The notes: a model not told the origin generated them from the sequence alone. A stretch of 57,198 bases of DNA from Bacilli bacterium (GCA_024408235.1 JAKSVF010000008.1:1-57198), one strand, 5' to 3'; shown: positions 16,248 through 26,280, counted from the stretch's first letter. Numbers and translations are program-made.

Positions 16248-17755
16248 TATTTCTTCTCCATTGTTGGACCGTGAGTTGTTATTTCATAGACAACATTGTC
16301 CTTTGGGCTGTGCGTATCATACCAAACCTGTGCAAAGAATGGATTTGTCTTGGCTAATCTATCAAATTCCCATTTCATGGTTGGCATTGAGCACTCAGGA
16401 CACCAGTGTCCCGCTTTTAAGATTGTGTATGGGCTAGAGAGGAATTCATGTCCATCGTGGCATCTCCAAAGATGCTTTGTGTATAAGTCTCCTTTTACCA
16501 TTGTTTCAGATAAGCATTCACCACCACGGAAAGCTGCGGCCTTCTTCATGTCTTCAATATCCAATTCGGAATCAGGTTTTGTTTCATCATATCCGTGGTC
16601 AAGGTCATATTCCTCCTTCCATTTCTTGATTTCCTGATAATTTTCCTTTTCGCAGAGCAATTCAAAATCTTCCCATTTATTGGAAACCTTCTTCTCGCCA
16701 AATATAGCGTACGTTCTAGCTGTAAGTCCGTGATCTTCCCAGTATTTTGGTGAATTGTTATTTTTCAACAGTGGTTCGATTGCAAGCTTTCTGATCCATG
16801 ATGCGGGAACTATTTTTCCTGCACGATATATCTTGTGTCTAGATGCGAACCAACTCCAGAATTCGTCACATCCTTGCGTTCTAAAATGGAACATATCTTC
16901 TAAAACATCTGAATCCGCGTACCAGAAACAGTGGAAGTTCTGATAAGCGTTCCATTGTGGTTCAAAGAACTTCTTGCATGAACCGCCGATGAGTTTAAAT
17001 CCAGCGTCGAATGTCTCATAACCTGTTGTTCTGCATTTTTCGCCGCCGCCGATGTTGTATACACGTTTCCAGAACGTTGGGCATTCATTGGCCATATCCT
17101 GCTTCACGATATTCTTCATCAATATGCCAGAATCTTTTGCGGTGGCCCATTCGATTGGGACATTCCACGGCGTATGGAACATAAGGCCATCACTGATGTT
17201 ATTCATCAGCATATTGTCGTATAAGATTCCTGATTGTCTTAGGACAGCCCAGTTATTGAGTCCTGCTTCAAGCAAATATCTCTCACCCTGTAATTTTGAT
17301 GTTCCGTATACGTCGAACATCGAAACGAGTAGTGGGTCTCCAACTCTTCCGTACGGATGTTTCTCATCTCTGTTGCCGTATAAAGCGACAGTGGAGATGT
17401 GAACAAACTTCGCGGTGTTACCGTTAGCGATAACTGCATCGACCATATTCTTCGTTCCGTGATAATTTGTTTCGATTGTTGCCTTATCATCATGATCGGC
17501 CTTTGGAGGGATAATTGCGGCAACATGCAAAACATAGTCAGCACCTTTGGTGAATGCTAAGCAATCATCATATTTGCGGATGTCTCCGAAATAGACTTCT
17601 AATCTATCCTTAAATGTCTTTTTTACTGACTTTATGTGTTTCCTATTTTTCTTTGTGTTTCTAATTAGTATTCTGACGGTTTCATTCAACTCGCCAAGCG
17701 ACTTAAGGGTCTCTTTGCCCATTGATCCGGTGGATCCTGTTAATGCGATGATCAT
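16247..17755 (-). CDS. Extended SDR (NAD-dependent epimerase/dehydratase) with C-terminal zinc-ribbon-like tail
   Basis: 502 residues. A Rossmann glycine motif G7-x2-G10-x2-G13 (GSTGSMG) and a YGTSK (YxxxK) catalytic pair place residues about 1-330 in the extended short-chain dehydrogenase family, which acts on nucleotide sugars or related substrates. The last ~170 residues are unusual: they contain LWRCHDGHEF and GHWCPEC, spaced like a zinc ribbon or treble clef, within an acidic, aromatic-rich region. Ordinary extended SDRs end near 320-350 residues, so this is a fusion or long extension. It is translationally linked to the EFR1-type electron carrier. The substrate is unknown. Confidence 0.82.
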   Translation of the reverse strand: MIIALTGSTGSMGKETLKSLGELNETVRILIRNTKKNRKHIKSVKKTFKDRLEVYFGDIRKYDDCLAFTKGADYVLHVAAIIPPKADHDDKATIETNYHGTKNMVDAVIANGNTAKFVHISTVALYGNRDEKHPYGRVGDPLLVSMFDVYGTSKLQGERYLLEAGLNNWAVLRQSGILYDNMLMNNISDGLMFHTPWNVPIEWATAKDSGILMKNIVKQDMANECPTFWKRVYNIGGGEKCRTTGYETFDAGFKLIGGSCKKFFEPQWNAYQNFHCFWYADSDVLEDMFHFRTQGCDEFWSWFASRHKIYRAGKIVPASWIRKLAIEPLLKNNNSPKYWEDHGLTARTYAIFGEKKVSNKWEDFELLCEKENYQEIKKWKEEYDLDHGYDETKPDSELDIEDMKKAAAFRGGECLSETMVKGDLYTKHLWRCHDGHEFLSSPYTILKAGHWCPECSMPTMKWEFDRLAKTNPFFAQVWYDTHSPKDNVVYEITTHGPTMEKK

Positions 17756-17936
17756 AAGTTTTCTCCGGTGAAAATTTTACTTAATAGTATGGCCTAATGG
17801 CAATCTCCGTTTTTGATTCAAAAAAGTAGAAATAGTTTTTAAGAGTTTTTGTTTCATTTTTTCATGCGTTTTAATTTCCAAGGTTTATTGGAAATATATT
17901 TGCGATTTATGATGTATATGCAGCATTTTACGAATA

Positions 17937-17950
17937 ATTAAGCGTTTTCT
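17937..17950 (+). promoter_or_regulatory. Possible cre site upstream of pflB
   Basis: ATTAAGCGTTTTCT agrees with 12 of 14 positions of the cre consensus and lies about 90 nt before the pflB start, just upstream of an extended -10-like TGGTAAATT near 17973. CcpA control of pfl is known in several Bacillota. The rest of the 285-bp gap shows only a small CCACT/AGTGG hairpin near 17990-18004. Confidence 0.35.
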
Positions 17951-18040
17951 TTTCCATCGACATGTTTTTTGTGGTAAATTTTGCCGGTGCCACTTAAAGA
18001 GTGGTCTAAATAAACTTAATCAGTGAAAGGGAAAAACACT

Positions 18041-20299
18041 ATGATTAGAAAACCAGAAACAGCATGGGAAGGATTTAAAGGCGTTGTTTGGAAACATGAA
18101 GTCGACGTCCGCGAGTTCATCCAATCAAACTATCATCCATACACAGGTGATGAATCATTCTTAGAGGGTCCAACTGAAGCGACAAAGGTTCTTTGGGGCA
18201 AGTTAAGCGCTCTTCAAAAAGAAGAAAGAGCCAAGGGCGGTGTTTTGGACATGGAGACTGAAGTTGTCTCAAGCCTCACAGCTTATGGACCTGGATATAT
18301 TTCAGAAGACACAAAAGATTTAGAAAAAGTCGTCGGTCTTCAGACAGATAAGCCATTAAAGAGAGCATTTATGCCTTATGGTGGCATCAAAATGGCAGAA
18401 AAAGCTTGTAAGACTTACGGCTACCAGCCTTCAGACAAGATTCACGAAATCTTCACAAAGTACCACAAAACACATAATGATGGTGTTTTCGATGTTTACA
18501 CAGACGAAATGATGAGATGCCGTCACAACAAGATCATCACAGGTCTTCCAGATACATATGGTAGAGGAAGAATCGTCGGTGACTACCGTAGAGTTGCTCT
18601 TTATGGCATCGACAACTTAATCGATGAGAAGAAAGTTGACTTAACACACATTGGCCTTCGTAGAATGACCGGCGAAGTCATCAGATTAAGAGAAGAAGTT
18701 GCTGAACAGATCCGCGCACTCAACAACATGAAGAAGATGGCAGAAGTCTATGGCTTCGACATCTCTAGACCAGCAGAGAATGCACGTGAAGCATTCCAGT
18801 GGACATATTTCGGATACCTCGCTGCTATCAAGACACAGAACGGTGCAGCTATGTCAGTCGGACGTATCTCAACATTCCTTGACTGTTATATCGAAAGAGA
18901 CTTAGAAAGAGGAATCTTAACAGAGTCAGAAGCACAGGAACTTGTCGACCACATGGTCATGAAGTTCAGAATGGTTAAATTCGCACGTATCCCAGAATAC
19001 AATCAGTTATTCTCTGGCGATCCAGTATGGGCGACTTTAAACATCGGTGGTATGGGATCAGACGGCAGAACTCTTGTCACAAAGAATGACTTCCGTTTCT
19101 TACACACACTTGAAAACATGGGTCCTGCTCCAGAGCCAAACATGACAGTCCTCTGGTCATCAAGACTTCCAGACAACTTCAAGAAGTACGCTTCACTCAT
19201 CTCAGTCACAACATCATCAGTTCAGTATGAAAATGACTGTGTCATGCGCCCAATTTGGACAGATGACTATGCAATCTGCTGCTGCGTTTCCGCAACACAG
19301 ACTGGCAAAGAGATGCAGTTCTTCGGCGCTAGAGCAAACCTCGCAAAGTGCTTACTTTACGCAATCAATGGCGGCGTTGATGAAATCACCCACCAGCAGG
19401 TCGGTCCTTCATTTGCCCCAATCAGCGATGAATACCTCGACATCGACAAGGTTTTACCTAAGTATTCACAGATGATGGAGTGGTTAGCGGAAATCTATGT
19501 CAACACACTTAATGCTATCCACTACATGCATGATAAGTACTACTATGAAGCAGCTGAAATGGCTCTCATCGATACTCACGTCAGACGTTCTTTCGCTACA
19601 GGTATCGCCGGATTCTCACACGTTATCGACTCCTTATGCGCTATCAAGTACGCTAAGGTTAAATGCGTTAGAGACGAGCAGGGTATCGTGACAGACTTCA
19701 TCACTGAAGGTGATTTCCCACGTTATGGTAATGATGACGAGAGAGCAGATCAGGTCGCAGTATGGCTCTTAAAGACTTTCATGAGAAAGGTCTCAAGACA
19801 CCACACATATAGAGATTCAGAACCTTCTACCTCAATCCTTACAATCACATCAAACGTTGTTTACGGTAAGGCAACAGGTTCACTTCCAGATGGAAGAAAG
19901 AGAGGAGAGCCACTTTCACCAGGCGCTAACCCATCATATGGCGCAGAGAAGTCAGGATTGCTTGCATCCCTTAACTCAGTTGCTAAACTCCCATATGAAT
20001 ACGCACTTGATGGTATCTCCAACACCCAGACAATCAACCCTGAGGCATTAGGCCACAACGACACAGAGAGAAAGAACAATCTCGCACAGGTCTTAGACGG
20101 CTATTTCGACCAGGGCGCACATCACTTAAACGTCAACGTTTTCGGTAAAGAGAAACTCCTCGATGCAATGGAACACCCAGAGAAGGAAGAATACGCAAAC
20201 TTCACAATCCGTGTTTCTGGATATGCAGTCAAGTTCATCGATCTCACAAGAGAACAGCAGCTTGACGTTATCTCAAGAACTTGCCACGAGAGCTTATAA
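18041..20299 (+). CDS. pflB: Formate acetyltransferase (pyruvate formate-lyase)
   Basis: 752 residues from the ATG at 18041, which has AAAGGG at proper spacing; an in-frame ATG 18 nt earlier has no ribosome site. The enzyme cleaves pyruvate with CoA to acetyl-CoA and formate. The thiyl-radical cysteines lie in ICCCVSATQ (C413-C415 cluster) and the glycyl radical is G727 in RVSGYAVKF close to the C-terminus. The length matches true PFL (about 750-760) rather than shorter diol dehydratases. The activase gene follows by 5 nt. This is the main anaerobic pyruvate-dissimilating enzyme in the window and marks a fermentative lifestyle; the radical is destroyed by oxygen. Confidence 0.98.
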   Translation: MIRKPETAWEGFKGVVWKHEVDVREFIQSNYHPYTGDESFLEGPTEATKVLWGKLSALQKEERAKGGVLDMETEVVSSLTAYGPGYISEDTKDLEKVVGLQTDKPLKRAFMPYGGIKMAEKACKTYGYQPSDKIHEIFTKYHKTHNDGVFDVYTDEMMRCRHNKIITGLPDTYGRGRIVGDYRRVALYGIDNLIDEKKVDLTHIGLRRMTGEVIRLREEVAEQIRALNNMKKMAEVYGFDISRPAENAREAFQWTYFGYLAAIKTQNGAAMSVGRISTFLDCYIERDLERGILTESEAQELVDHMVMKFRMVKFARIPEYNQLFSGDPVWATLNIGGMGSDGRTLVTKNDFRFLHTLENMGPAPEPNMTVLWSSRLPDNFKKYASLISVTTSSVQYENDCVMRPIWTDDYAICCCVSATQTGKEMQFFGARANLAKCLLYAINGGVDEITHQQVGPSFAPISDEYLDIDKVLPKYSQMMEWLAEIYVNTLNAIHYMHDKYYYEAAEMALIDTHVRRSFATGIAGFSHVIDSLCAIKYAKVKCVRDEQGIVTDFITEGDFPRYGNDDERADQVAVWLLKTFMRKVSRHHTYRDSEPSTSILTITSNVVYGKATGSLPDGRKRGEPLSPGANPSYGAEKSGLLASLNSVAKLPYEYALDGISNTQTINPEALGHNDTERKNNLAQVLDGYFDQGAHHLNVNVFGKEKLLDAMEHPEKEEYANFTIRVSGYAVKFIDLTREQQLDVISRTCHESL

Positions 20300-20304
20300 T
20301 CAAG

Positions 20305-21057
20305 ATGGCGACTGTTGGATATTACAATTCAATAGAATCATTTGCTTTGGTGGATGGGCCTGGTGTCAGGTCCGTCCTCTTTTTGCAAGGCTGTCCTTTT
20401 AGGTGCTTGTATTGCCATAACCCTGAAACCTGGGCTTTTACTAAAGAGAATCCTATAACAGCCGAAGAAGCCGTTAAAAAACTCGGTAGATATGCGAATT
20501 ACTGGAGAGATAATGGCGGTATCACAATCTCTGGAGGCGAACCTCTTTCTCAGATTGACTTCGTTCTTGAGATGGCGAAAGAGGCCAAGGCAAAAGGCTA
20601 CACAGTTGTCATTGATACAGCGGGCGGCCCATTCACTCGTGAAGAACCATTCTTCTCCAAGTTCCAGGAATTACTCAAGTATCTAGATTTAATTCTCTTA
20701 GACGTTAAAGGAATTGATGAGGAGACTCACCAAAAAATGACCGGGCAGTCATTAACGAACCCTTTAGATATGTTCAAATATCTTGATGAGGTGAATTTCC
20801 CAATCTGGATCAGATATGTTCTTGTTCCAGGGTACACAGACCAAGAAGAACTGCTTCGAAAGACTGATGAGTTTGCTTCCAAACTGAGAAATGTTGAAAG
20901 ATTTGAGGTTCTTCCTTATCATCCATACGCTTTAGGAAAATATGATAAGTATGGAATCCCATATAGACTAAGAGATGTCATGTCTCCATCTAGGGAATCT
21001 ATCGCTAGAGCGGAAGAGATACTAAATGTTGATAAATATCAGGCATATAAAAAATAG
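20305..21057 (+). CDS. pflA: Pyruvate formate-lyase activating enzyme
   Basis: 250 residues from the ATG at 20305, 5 nt after the pflB stop. It is a radical-SAM enzyme with the cluster motif C30-x3-C34-x2-C37 (GCPFRCLYCHNPE), preceded by the family-typical FALVDGPGVRSVLFLQGC and followed by ISGGEPL (SAM binding). It installs the glycyl radical in PflB. No strong Shine-Dalgarno sequence precedes it, so translational coupling with pflB is likely. A terminator follows directly at the stop codon. Confidence 0.97.
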   Translation: MATVGYYNSIESFALVDGPGVRSVLFLQGCPFRCLYCHNPETWAFTKENPITAEEAVKKLGRYANYWRDNGGITISGGEPLSQIDFVLEMAKEAKAKGYTVVIDTAGGPFTREEPFFSKFQELLKYLDLILLDVKGIDEETHQKMTGQSLTNPLDMFKYLDEVNFPIWIRYVLVPGYTDQEELLRKTDEFASKLRNVERFEVLPYHPYALGKYDKYGIPYRLRDVMSPSRESIARAEEILNVDKYQAYKK

Positions 21058-21084
21058 CCAGCTCACAACGTGAACTGGCTTTTC
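21056..21084. terminator. Bidirectional terminator between pflBA and liv operons
   Basis: AGCCAG/CTGGCT arms with an inner TCAC/GTGA (one mismatch) make a long hairpin flanked by TTTTCTTTT on one side and, on the other strand, by ATTTTTTAT. It separates convergent operons by about 30 nt. Confidence 0.9.
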
Positions 21085-21086
21085 TT

Positions 21087-21839
21087 TTAAGCGCCTAAGT
21101 AAGCTTTTCTGACGTCCTCATCCTCCAAGAGCTCTTTACCTGTACCGGTCTTTGTTATCAATCCGGTTTCGATAACGTATGCTCTATCGGCGATGGACAA
21201 CGCTTTTTTTGCGTTCTGTTCAACGAGGACGACAGTGGTGCCTTCCTTATTGATTTCTTTTATCGTCTTAAAGATGATGTCGACATATAAAGGCGAAAGG
21301 CCCATAGATGGCTCATCGAGAAGAAGCACCTTTGGGTGTGCCATCATTGCACGGCCTACCGCTAACATTTGCTGCTCGCCACCAGATAAAGTGCCTGCTG
21401 TTTGTTTTGATCTTTCAAGCAAGATTGGGAATTTTTCGTAGACATTCTTTAGAGTGTCTTCGATTTCCTTTTTGCTGTTTCTTGTATAAGCGCCCATCAA
21501 GAGATTGTCCTTAACGCTTAATTCGGAGAAGACATGACGTCCCTCTGGCACTTGGCTCAATCCTAAATAAACGATTTTATTGGCAGCGGTTTTGGTAAGC
21601 TCCACCTGTTCAGGAGTAACTTCTCCTGTCTTCTTGTTCTTTTTGTCGGCCATGAGTTTGATTGTTCCCTCTTTTGCCTTAAGAAGACCGGAAATTGCGT
21701 GGATGATAGTTGTCTTGCCAGCGCCGTTAGCGCCGATTAGAGCGACGATTTCGCCCTCATTTACCTCAAAGGAAACGCCTTTGACGGCTTTAATCATGCC
21801 ATATGAGACATGTAAGTTATTTACTTCCAGTATCGCCAT
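21087..21839 (-). CDS. livF: Branched-chain amino acid ABC transporter ATP-binding protein LivF
   Basis: 250 residues from the ATG at 21839. An upstream in-frame ATG directly abuts the AGGAG, while this one is 9 nt from it, so it is preferred. Walker A is GANGAGKTT, the signature is LSGGEQQM and Walker B LLLDEPSMGL. The YGMIKAVKGVSF start and the short C-terminus are typical for LivF. With LivG it forms the ATPase pair of the importer on the inner membrane face. It overlaps livG by 23 nt and is last in the livJHMGF operon. Confidence 0.96.
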   Translation of the reverse strand: MAILEVNNLHVSYGMIKAVKGVSFEVNEGEIVALIGANGAGKTTIIHAISGLLKAKEGTIKLMADKKNKKTGEVTPEQVELTKTAANKIVYLGLSQVPEGRHVFSELSVKDNLLMGAYTRNSKKEIEDTLKNVYEKFPILLERSKQTAGTLSGGEQQMLAVGRAMMAHPKVLLLDEPSMGLSPLYVDIIFKTIKEINKEGTTVVLVEQNAKKALSIADRAYVIETGLITKTGTGKELLEDEDVRKAYLGA

Positions 21840-22614
21840 CGTCGTCATCTCCTAAATACGCTTTGATAACTTCAGGGTTTGATAATGCTTCTAAAGTCTG
21901 TCCTGATGTCAATGTCTGTCCAAAGCTTAAGACAGTTACCTCTTCGCAGATGCCTGAGACTAGTTTCATGTCATGCTCAATTAAGAGGATTGTCATATCA
22001 AACTTGTCACGGACTAATCTAATTGTGTCCATAAGTTCACGAGTCTCTTCAGGGTTCATGCCTGCAGCAGGTTCGTCGAGGAATAATATTTTTGGGTTTG
22101 TCGCAAGTGCTCTAGCGATTTCGAGTTTTCTCTGTTTTCCGTATGGAAGTGATGAAGCGAGTTCTTTTCTTTCCTCATATAATCCAAAAACCTTTAGTAA
22201 TTCTTTAGCTTCATCTCTCATCTTCTTCTCGTTATCGAAGTAGTGTTTTGTATGGAAGAATGACTGTATGATGTTGACTTTATATTCAGGTCTAGAACTC
22301 ATCGAAACCATAACGTTTTGAAGGACTGACATGTTGTTGAATAGTCGGATGTTCTGGAATGTACGAGAGATTCCCGCTCTAGCTACTTCTTTTTGTGCGA
22401 GACCAGTTATCTCTTTATCACACAAGAAGACTTTGCCTGACGTTGGCTTATATACTCCAGTTATGATGTTGAAGACGGTTGTTTTTCCAGCACCATTAGG
22501 GCCGATTAGACCGTAGATTTCGTTTTTCTTGATCTCTACATTGAAATTCTGGACCGCTTTTAATCCGCCGAATTGGATTGAGAGGTCTTCAGTTTTTAAG
22601 ATAATTTCTGCCAT
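21817..22614 (-). CDS. livG: Branched-chain amino acid ABC transporter ATP-binding protein LivG
   Basis: 265 residues with Walker A GPNGAGKTT, the LivG-typical FNIITGVYKPTSGKV and RTFQNIRLFNNMSVLQNV stretches, signature SLPYGKQRKLEIARAL and Walker B ILFLDEPAAGMNPEE. It ends in an acidic tail (DDDDGD) that overlaps livF. It partners LivF and powers LivH/LivM. Its first base overlaps the last base of the livM stop. Confidence 0.96.
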   Translation of the reverse strand: MAEIILKTEDLSIQFGGLKAVQNFNVEIKKNEIYGLIGPNGAGKTTVFNIITGVYKPTSGKVFLCDKEITGLAQKEVARAGISRTFQNIRLFNNMSVLQNVMVSMSSRPEYKVNIIQSFFHTKHYFDNEKKMRDEAKELLKVFGLYEERKELASSLPYGKQRKLEIARALATNPKILFLDEPAAGMNPEETRELMDTIRLVRDKFDMTILLIEHDMKLVSGICEEVTVLSFGQTLTSGQTLEALSNPEVIKAYLGDDDDGDTGSK

Positions 22615-23840
22615 TACTGTTTACCTCCATCTTCATTTTCAGGTAGATCTGGTAGTGGATCCGTTGTAACAATTGCATCCATTGGGATCTTAGTAGGGAT
22701 CTTTGACCAGTCTGCTGAATATGTTGGATCAATTTCTTTTTCAGGGTCGGTTGATTCTTTTTTAACGAGAGCTTTCTTAATCTTGTTGAATAAGGTGCGC
22801 ATGTTATATTTCTCGCGGAATGTCTTGGTAAATGATGCGTTGTTATAAATGACGACTACGATGAGAACAAGAGCGTAGATAACATTCTTCAAAGCGGCCA
22901 TATCTCCGCTCAATACGCTTTGTAATCTGTTGTTTAATAAGGCAACGACAACACCGGCGATGATAGAACCTTCAAGGTTGCCCATACCGCCTAAAACGAC
23001 GATGACCAAGATGTTGTTGATCGAATAGTTGTAGTCAAATTTAGCCGCAGCAAATGTGGATTGTGAAGCTCCGAAGAGAACGCCTGCAACGCCAGCGATA
23101 AACGACGAGATGACAAAGACGAATATCTTGTAGAAGACGACATTAACGCCCATTGCTCTAGCAGCGATTTCATTATCACGTATAGCCATTATGTTTCTGC
23201 CGTGCGGAGATCTAAGTAGGTTCCTAATCATGACAATGAACAGGAGTGCTACTGCAAATATGATTATGAATAACCAATGAGAATCGAAACGGTAGTCATG
23301 GATGAGACCGGTGGTGGACCAGACAGGTGAACCTTTTTTGTTGGTGATTGACTGAATGTCGATGTTCTGGAAGAAGACTTTGACAATTTCACCAAATGCG
23401 AGAGTAACAATTGCTAGATAATCACCCTTAAGTCTTAAAGCAGGCAAAGAGATGATGAATCCAAATATTGCCGCAATGGAACCGCCGACAATCATTGAAA
23501 TGAATAATGCGAGTGCAGCAGGGAATCCCTTATGGGAAGCAAGTCCTCCTAAAGCGATTTGTTGGAAGAACATTCCGGTGAATGCGCCTATGGACATGAA
23601 TCCTGCGTGTCCAAGAGATAATTCGCCTAAGAAGCCAACGACAAGTGATAAAGAGATGACGATGACGACTGTGTATCCAATCTGCTCAAATAATAAGTAA
23701 GTTGAGTTCCTTGGTATATCTGTAATCGTTAAGACGAGGCCAACAACAATGAATAATGCAAGTGATGCATACATCCAGTAGTTCCTGAGTGTTAAGCCTT
23801 TCTTGAAGTAAGAGAAGTATGATCTTTTTGTCTGTTCCAT
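22614..23840 (-). CDS. livM: Branched-chain amino acid ABC transporter permease LivM
   Basis: 408 residues with about nine hydrophobic segments. The LivM signatures VVGFLGELSLGHAGFMSIGAF and LRLKGDYLAIVTLAFGEI are present, and the EAA-like coupling region is around RNLLRSPHGRNIMAIRDNEIAARAMGVN. The last ~70 residues are a hydrophilic, acidic cytoplasmic tail rich in Asp, Glu and Pro, longer than in most LivM proteins. It forms the membrane channel with LivH. It starts 2 nt after the livH stop. Confidence 0.95.
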   Translation of the reverse strand: MEQTKRSYFSYFKKGLTLRNYWMYASLALFIVVGLVLTITDIPRNSTYLLFEQIGYTVVIVISLSLVVGFLGELSLGHAGFMSIGAFTGMFFQQIALGGLASHKGFPAALALFISMIVGGSIAAIFGFIISLPALRLKGDYLAIVTLAFGEIVKVFFQNIDIQSITNKKGSPVWSTTGLIHDYRFDSHWLFIIIFAVALLFIVMIRNLLRSPHGRNIMAIRDNEIAARAMGVNVVFYKIFVFVISSFIAGVAGVLFGASQSTFAAAKFDYNYSINNILVIVVLGGMGNLEGSIIAGVVVALLNNRLQSVLSGDMAALKNVIYALVLIVVVIYNNASFTKTFREKYNMRTLFNKIKKALVKKESTDPEKEIDPTYSADWSKIPTKIPMDAIVTTDPLPDLPENEDGGKQ

Positions 23841-23842
23841 AA

Positions 23843-24706
23843 CTATACCTTCTCTCTCTTAACCTTACCGAGTAATCCACTAGGTCTTACAAGGAGAATT
23901 AAGACTAATACTGCGAATTCAACTGCCATTGTGTAGCTCTGGAGTCCTGGAACTGCGTCGCAGAATGTTTCGATGAGACCCATAAGAATTCCACCGATCA
24001 TCGCGCCTGGGATAGAGCCAATACCGCCGATGACGGCAGCGCTGAATGCCTTGATGCCTGGTAATGATCCCATTGTGTATGTGACAAGTGGGGTCTTCAT
24101 TAACCAGAAGACGGCCGCAACAGCAGCGAGTGCACTGCCAATTGCAAATGTAATCATGACAACGACATTTACGTTGATGCCCATTAACTGAGCAGCGCCT
24201 CTATCTTCAGAGACTGCACGCATTGCTTTGCCGATTTTTGTGTAATTGATGAATAAAACGAGGCCAACCATGATTGCGACCGCAACGCCTAACGTGATGA
24301 GTGCTGTAGCGGTTGGGTTGCCTTGTAATGATTGGAAAAGGACAACGTTTTTTGGAGCGGAGCTAAATGTTAAATAAACGATAGACTCCATTAAGTAAGA
24401 GACACCGATAGCGGTGATGAGAATAGCAAGAGGAGAAGCGCCTCTAAGAGGTTTGTACGCGACCTTTTCAATCACTATTCCAAGTATTGTGCAGAAGACG
24501 ACTGCGATGATGATGCACAACCATATTGGCATGCCGAGCATCATGAATGTGACGTAAGCTGAATATGCACCAACCATGATGATGTCACCATGAGCGAAGT
24601 TAAGCATCTTAGCAATACCGTAGACCATTGTGTAGCCTAACGCGATAAGTGCATATACGCCACCTAGCGCGAGCGCGCCCAGCGTAAGAGATAAAAACTC
24701 AGGCAT
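23843..24706 (-). CDS. livH: Branched-chain amino acid ABC transporter permease LivH
   Basis: 287 residues from the ATG at 24706, which has AAAGGA 8 nt upstream; a longer reading lacks a ribosome site. It is almost wholly hydrophobic with about eight membrane segments. LivH hallmarks are GGVYALIALGYTMVYGIAKMLNFAHGD and the coupling helix TKIGKAMRAVSEDRGAAQLMGIN. It pairs with LivM. A stable hairpin between livJ and livH may lower its expression relative to the binding protein. Confidence 0.96.
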   Translation of the reverse strand: MPEFLSLTLGALALGGVYALIALGYTMVYGIAKMLNFAHGDIIMVGAYSAYVTFMMLGMPIWLCIIIAVVFCTILGIVIEKVAYKPLRGASPLAILITAIGVSYLMESIVYLTFSSAPKNVVLFQSLQGNPTATALITLGVAVAIMVGLVLFINYTKIGKAMRAVSEDRGAAQLMGINVNVVVMITFAIGSALAAVAAVFWLMKTPLVTYTMGSLPGIKAFSAAVIGGIGSIPGAMIGGILMGLIETFCDAVPGLQSYTMAVEFAVLVLILLVRPSGLLGKVKREKV

Positions 24707-24745
24707 AATTTCTGTCCTTTCTAACCATGTTTTTAAAAACGGAGA

Positions 24746-24772
24746 AAGGTGACCTTGGTTAAGGGCCACCTT
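24746..24772 (-). terminator. Intercistronic hairpin between livJ and livH
   Basis: A 9-bp stem AAGGTGGCC/GGTCACCTT (one wobble) lies 28 nt after livJ. The U-run comes only about 6 nt beyond the stem, so it is more likely a leaky terminator or a 3'-end stabiliser that lets livJ exceed the downstream genes, as is common for binding-protein genes. Confidence 0.55.
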
Positions 24773-24799
24773 CCTAAATTGTCATTTAATTATTAATAA

Positions 24800-25963
24800 T
24801 TAAGAATGAACACGATTTGGGTTGATTTCGAACTCTAATGGGGTCTTATCAACTGTGTTATCGGCATTCCACTTAACTCCGGTACCTGTAACGCCGTCGA
24901 ATGTATATGTCTTGATTTCTTCAGTCAAGATAGCATTGAGGTCCTTTGCAGCGATGTTGTTTGCGATTGAATTGCCCTTTGACTCATAGTTCTTCATCAT
25001 GCCGTAGATTGCATAGACGCAGTCATAAGCTGATGCTGCGAACTGGTTGAGCGATTTTGGATCGTATTTTGAGTTGTATGCAGAGACGAATGTTGAGGTA
25101 GCTGTAGCAGTTGATGCTGCATTGAAGTGTGAGAGCATTGAAATCTTCTGTGGGAATGAGTTAACGTCGAATCCTTCAACGCCATCGATTCCGTCAAGTC
25201 CATCAGCGCCGAAGTAGACTGCATTATCTGCGATCTTACCGAATGCTGCACGGATGAATGTTGTAGCTGGTGTGTAATAGATTGGGAGGAAGACAACATC
25301 ACAATCTTTTAATGTTGTAACCTGTCCGTCGAAGCTTGCTGTTGCGTCATCTGTGAATGTTGCTGTTGCTGTGATATTTGCTTCACCGAATTCTTTAGCG
25401 AAATTCTGGTAGATTCCCTTTGAATAGTCCTGTGCTGAGTTATATAAGACACCGACTTTCTTTCCTTTGTAGTATTCCTTAACGTACTTTGCAGCTGCTG
25501 TTCCCTGACCTGAGTCTGAGAAGCACATCTGATAGACGCCTGCTTTATAAACTGCGTCTGCTGTAGCTGAAGGTGTTAATTTGAAGACTTCGTTATTTTC
25601 ATCTGCGCCAGCGAAACCAACGCATGCACCTGATGTAACGCATCCGAGTGAGACCTGCATTCCAGATTCATAAAGAGTATTGAAGTTCTGTGCTGCAATT
25701 TCGCCATCGCCCTGGTCATCTTTTCCTGTGTAGCTGAATTTGAAGCCATCTGTCTGCTTAGCGTTAATCTCTTCTACCGCCATTTCAATTGCGTTCTTTA
25801 CGCCTGTTCCATAAATAGCATATGGACCTGTTAATGGACCGGAGTTTCCGATCATGATGGCTTTGTTATTGGCCGCGTAATTCTTTCCGCCGCATGCAGC
25901 GAGTAGAGCTACTGATGAGAAGGCCAAGACAGAAGCCGCAAATGTTTTGAGTGTGTTTTTCAT
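24800..25963 (-). CDS. livJ: Branched-chain amino acid-binding lipoprotein LivJ
   Basis: 387 residues. The N-terminus is a lipoprotein signal with lipobox LAAC and C24 as the lipidated cysteine. The mature protein is a type I periplasmic-binding fold of the Leu/Ile/Val family: IMIGNSGPLTGPYAIYG and GVKNAIEMAVEEINA near the start, then KKVGVLYNSAQDYSKG and VYFGADGLDG. It is tethered outside the membrane and hands amino acids to LivHM. GGGGGA precedes the ATG. It is first in the operon, directly behind a T-box leader. Confidence 0.96.
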   Translation of the reverse strand: MKNTLKTFAASVLAFSSVALLAACGGKNYAANNKAIMIGNSGPLTGPYAIYGTGVKNAIEMAVEEINAKQTDGFKFSYTGKDDQGDGEIAAQNFNTLYESGMQVSLGCVTSGACVGFAGADENNEVFKLTPSATADAVYKAGVYQMCFSDSGQGTAAAKYVKEYYKGKKVGVLYNSAQDYSKGIYQNFAKEFGEANITATATFTDDATASFDGQVTTLKDCDVVFLPIYYTPATTFIRAAFGKIADNAVYFGADGLDGIDGVEGFDVNSFPQKISMLSHFNAASTATATSTFVSAYNSKYDPKSLNQFAASAYDCVYAIYGMMKNYESKGNSIANNIAAKDLNAILTEEIKTYTFDGVTGTGVKWNADNTVDKTPLEFEINPNRVHS

Positions 25964-25982
25964 TTTTGTAAATCCCCCTTGA

Positions 25983-26280
25983 AAATAAACTCCTCTTAGT
26001 AGTTAAGAGACAGGTCTAAGAACCCTGTGGTACCACTCTTATTGTCACTTTAATTATTTAGTGACCACTCTTTTTGGCTATTACGGGCTACCCCGTCCGG
26101 TATTACTTTCAAGTGATTTCACCCGGCCGCTCATTCAGTGAGACCCTTGCATCTATTCGTCAGCCCATTTCACCATCCGAGCCTCTCTCTTCACGCTAGT
26201 TTTGCAAGAACATGTCTGAATTCAATCGCGTTTGTAGGGTCTATTTAAAAGGAAAATAACCAATTTTCAATGATTGGTTT
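25983..26280 (-). promoter_or_regulatory. T-box riboswitch leader of the liv operon (probable Leu specifier)
   Basis: On the minus strand the Stem I signature AGAGAG..GGATGGTGAAA is followed by a candidate specifier CUC at 26140-26142 (followed by A and, 7 nt later, GAGC, the same spacing pattern as in the tyrS leader), and later the T-box core AGAGTGGTACCACAGGG (26023-26040). A short terminator stem CTCTTA/TAAGAG with TTTATTTTC ends it 20 nt before livJ. CUC would make it sense uncharged tRNA-Leu; an AUG a few bases downstream is an alternative (Met) reading. Together with the promoter it accounts for the 423-nt gap between the livJ start and the ACT-domain gene. Confidence 0.9.
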
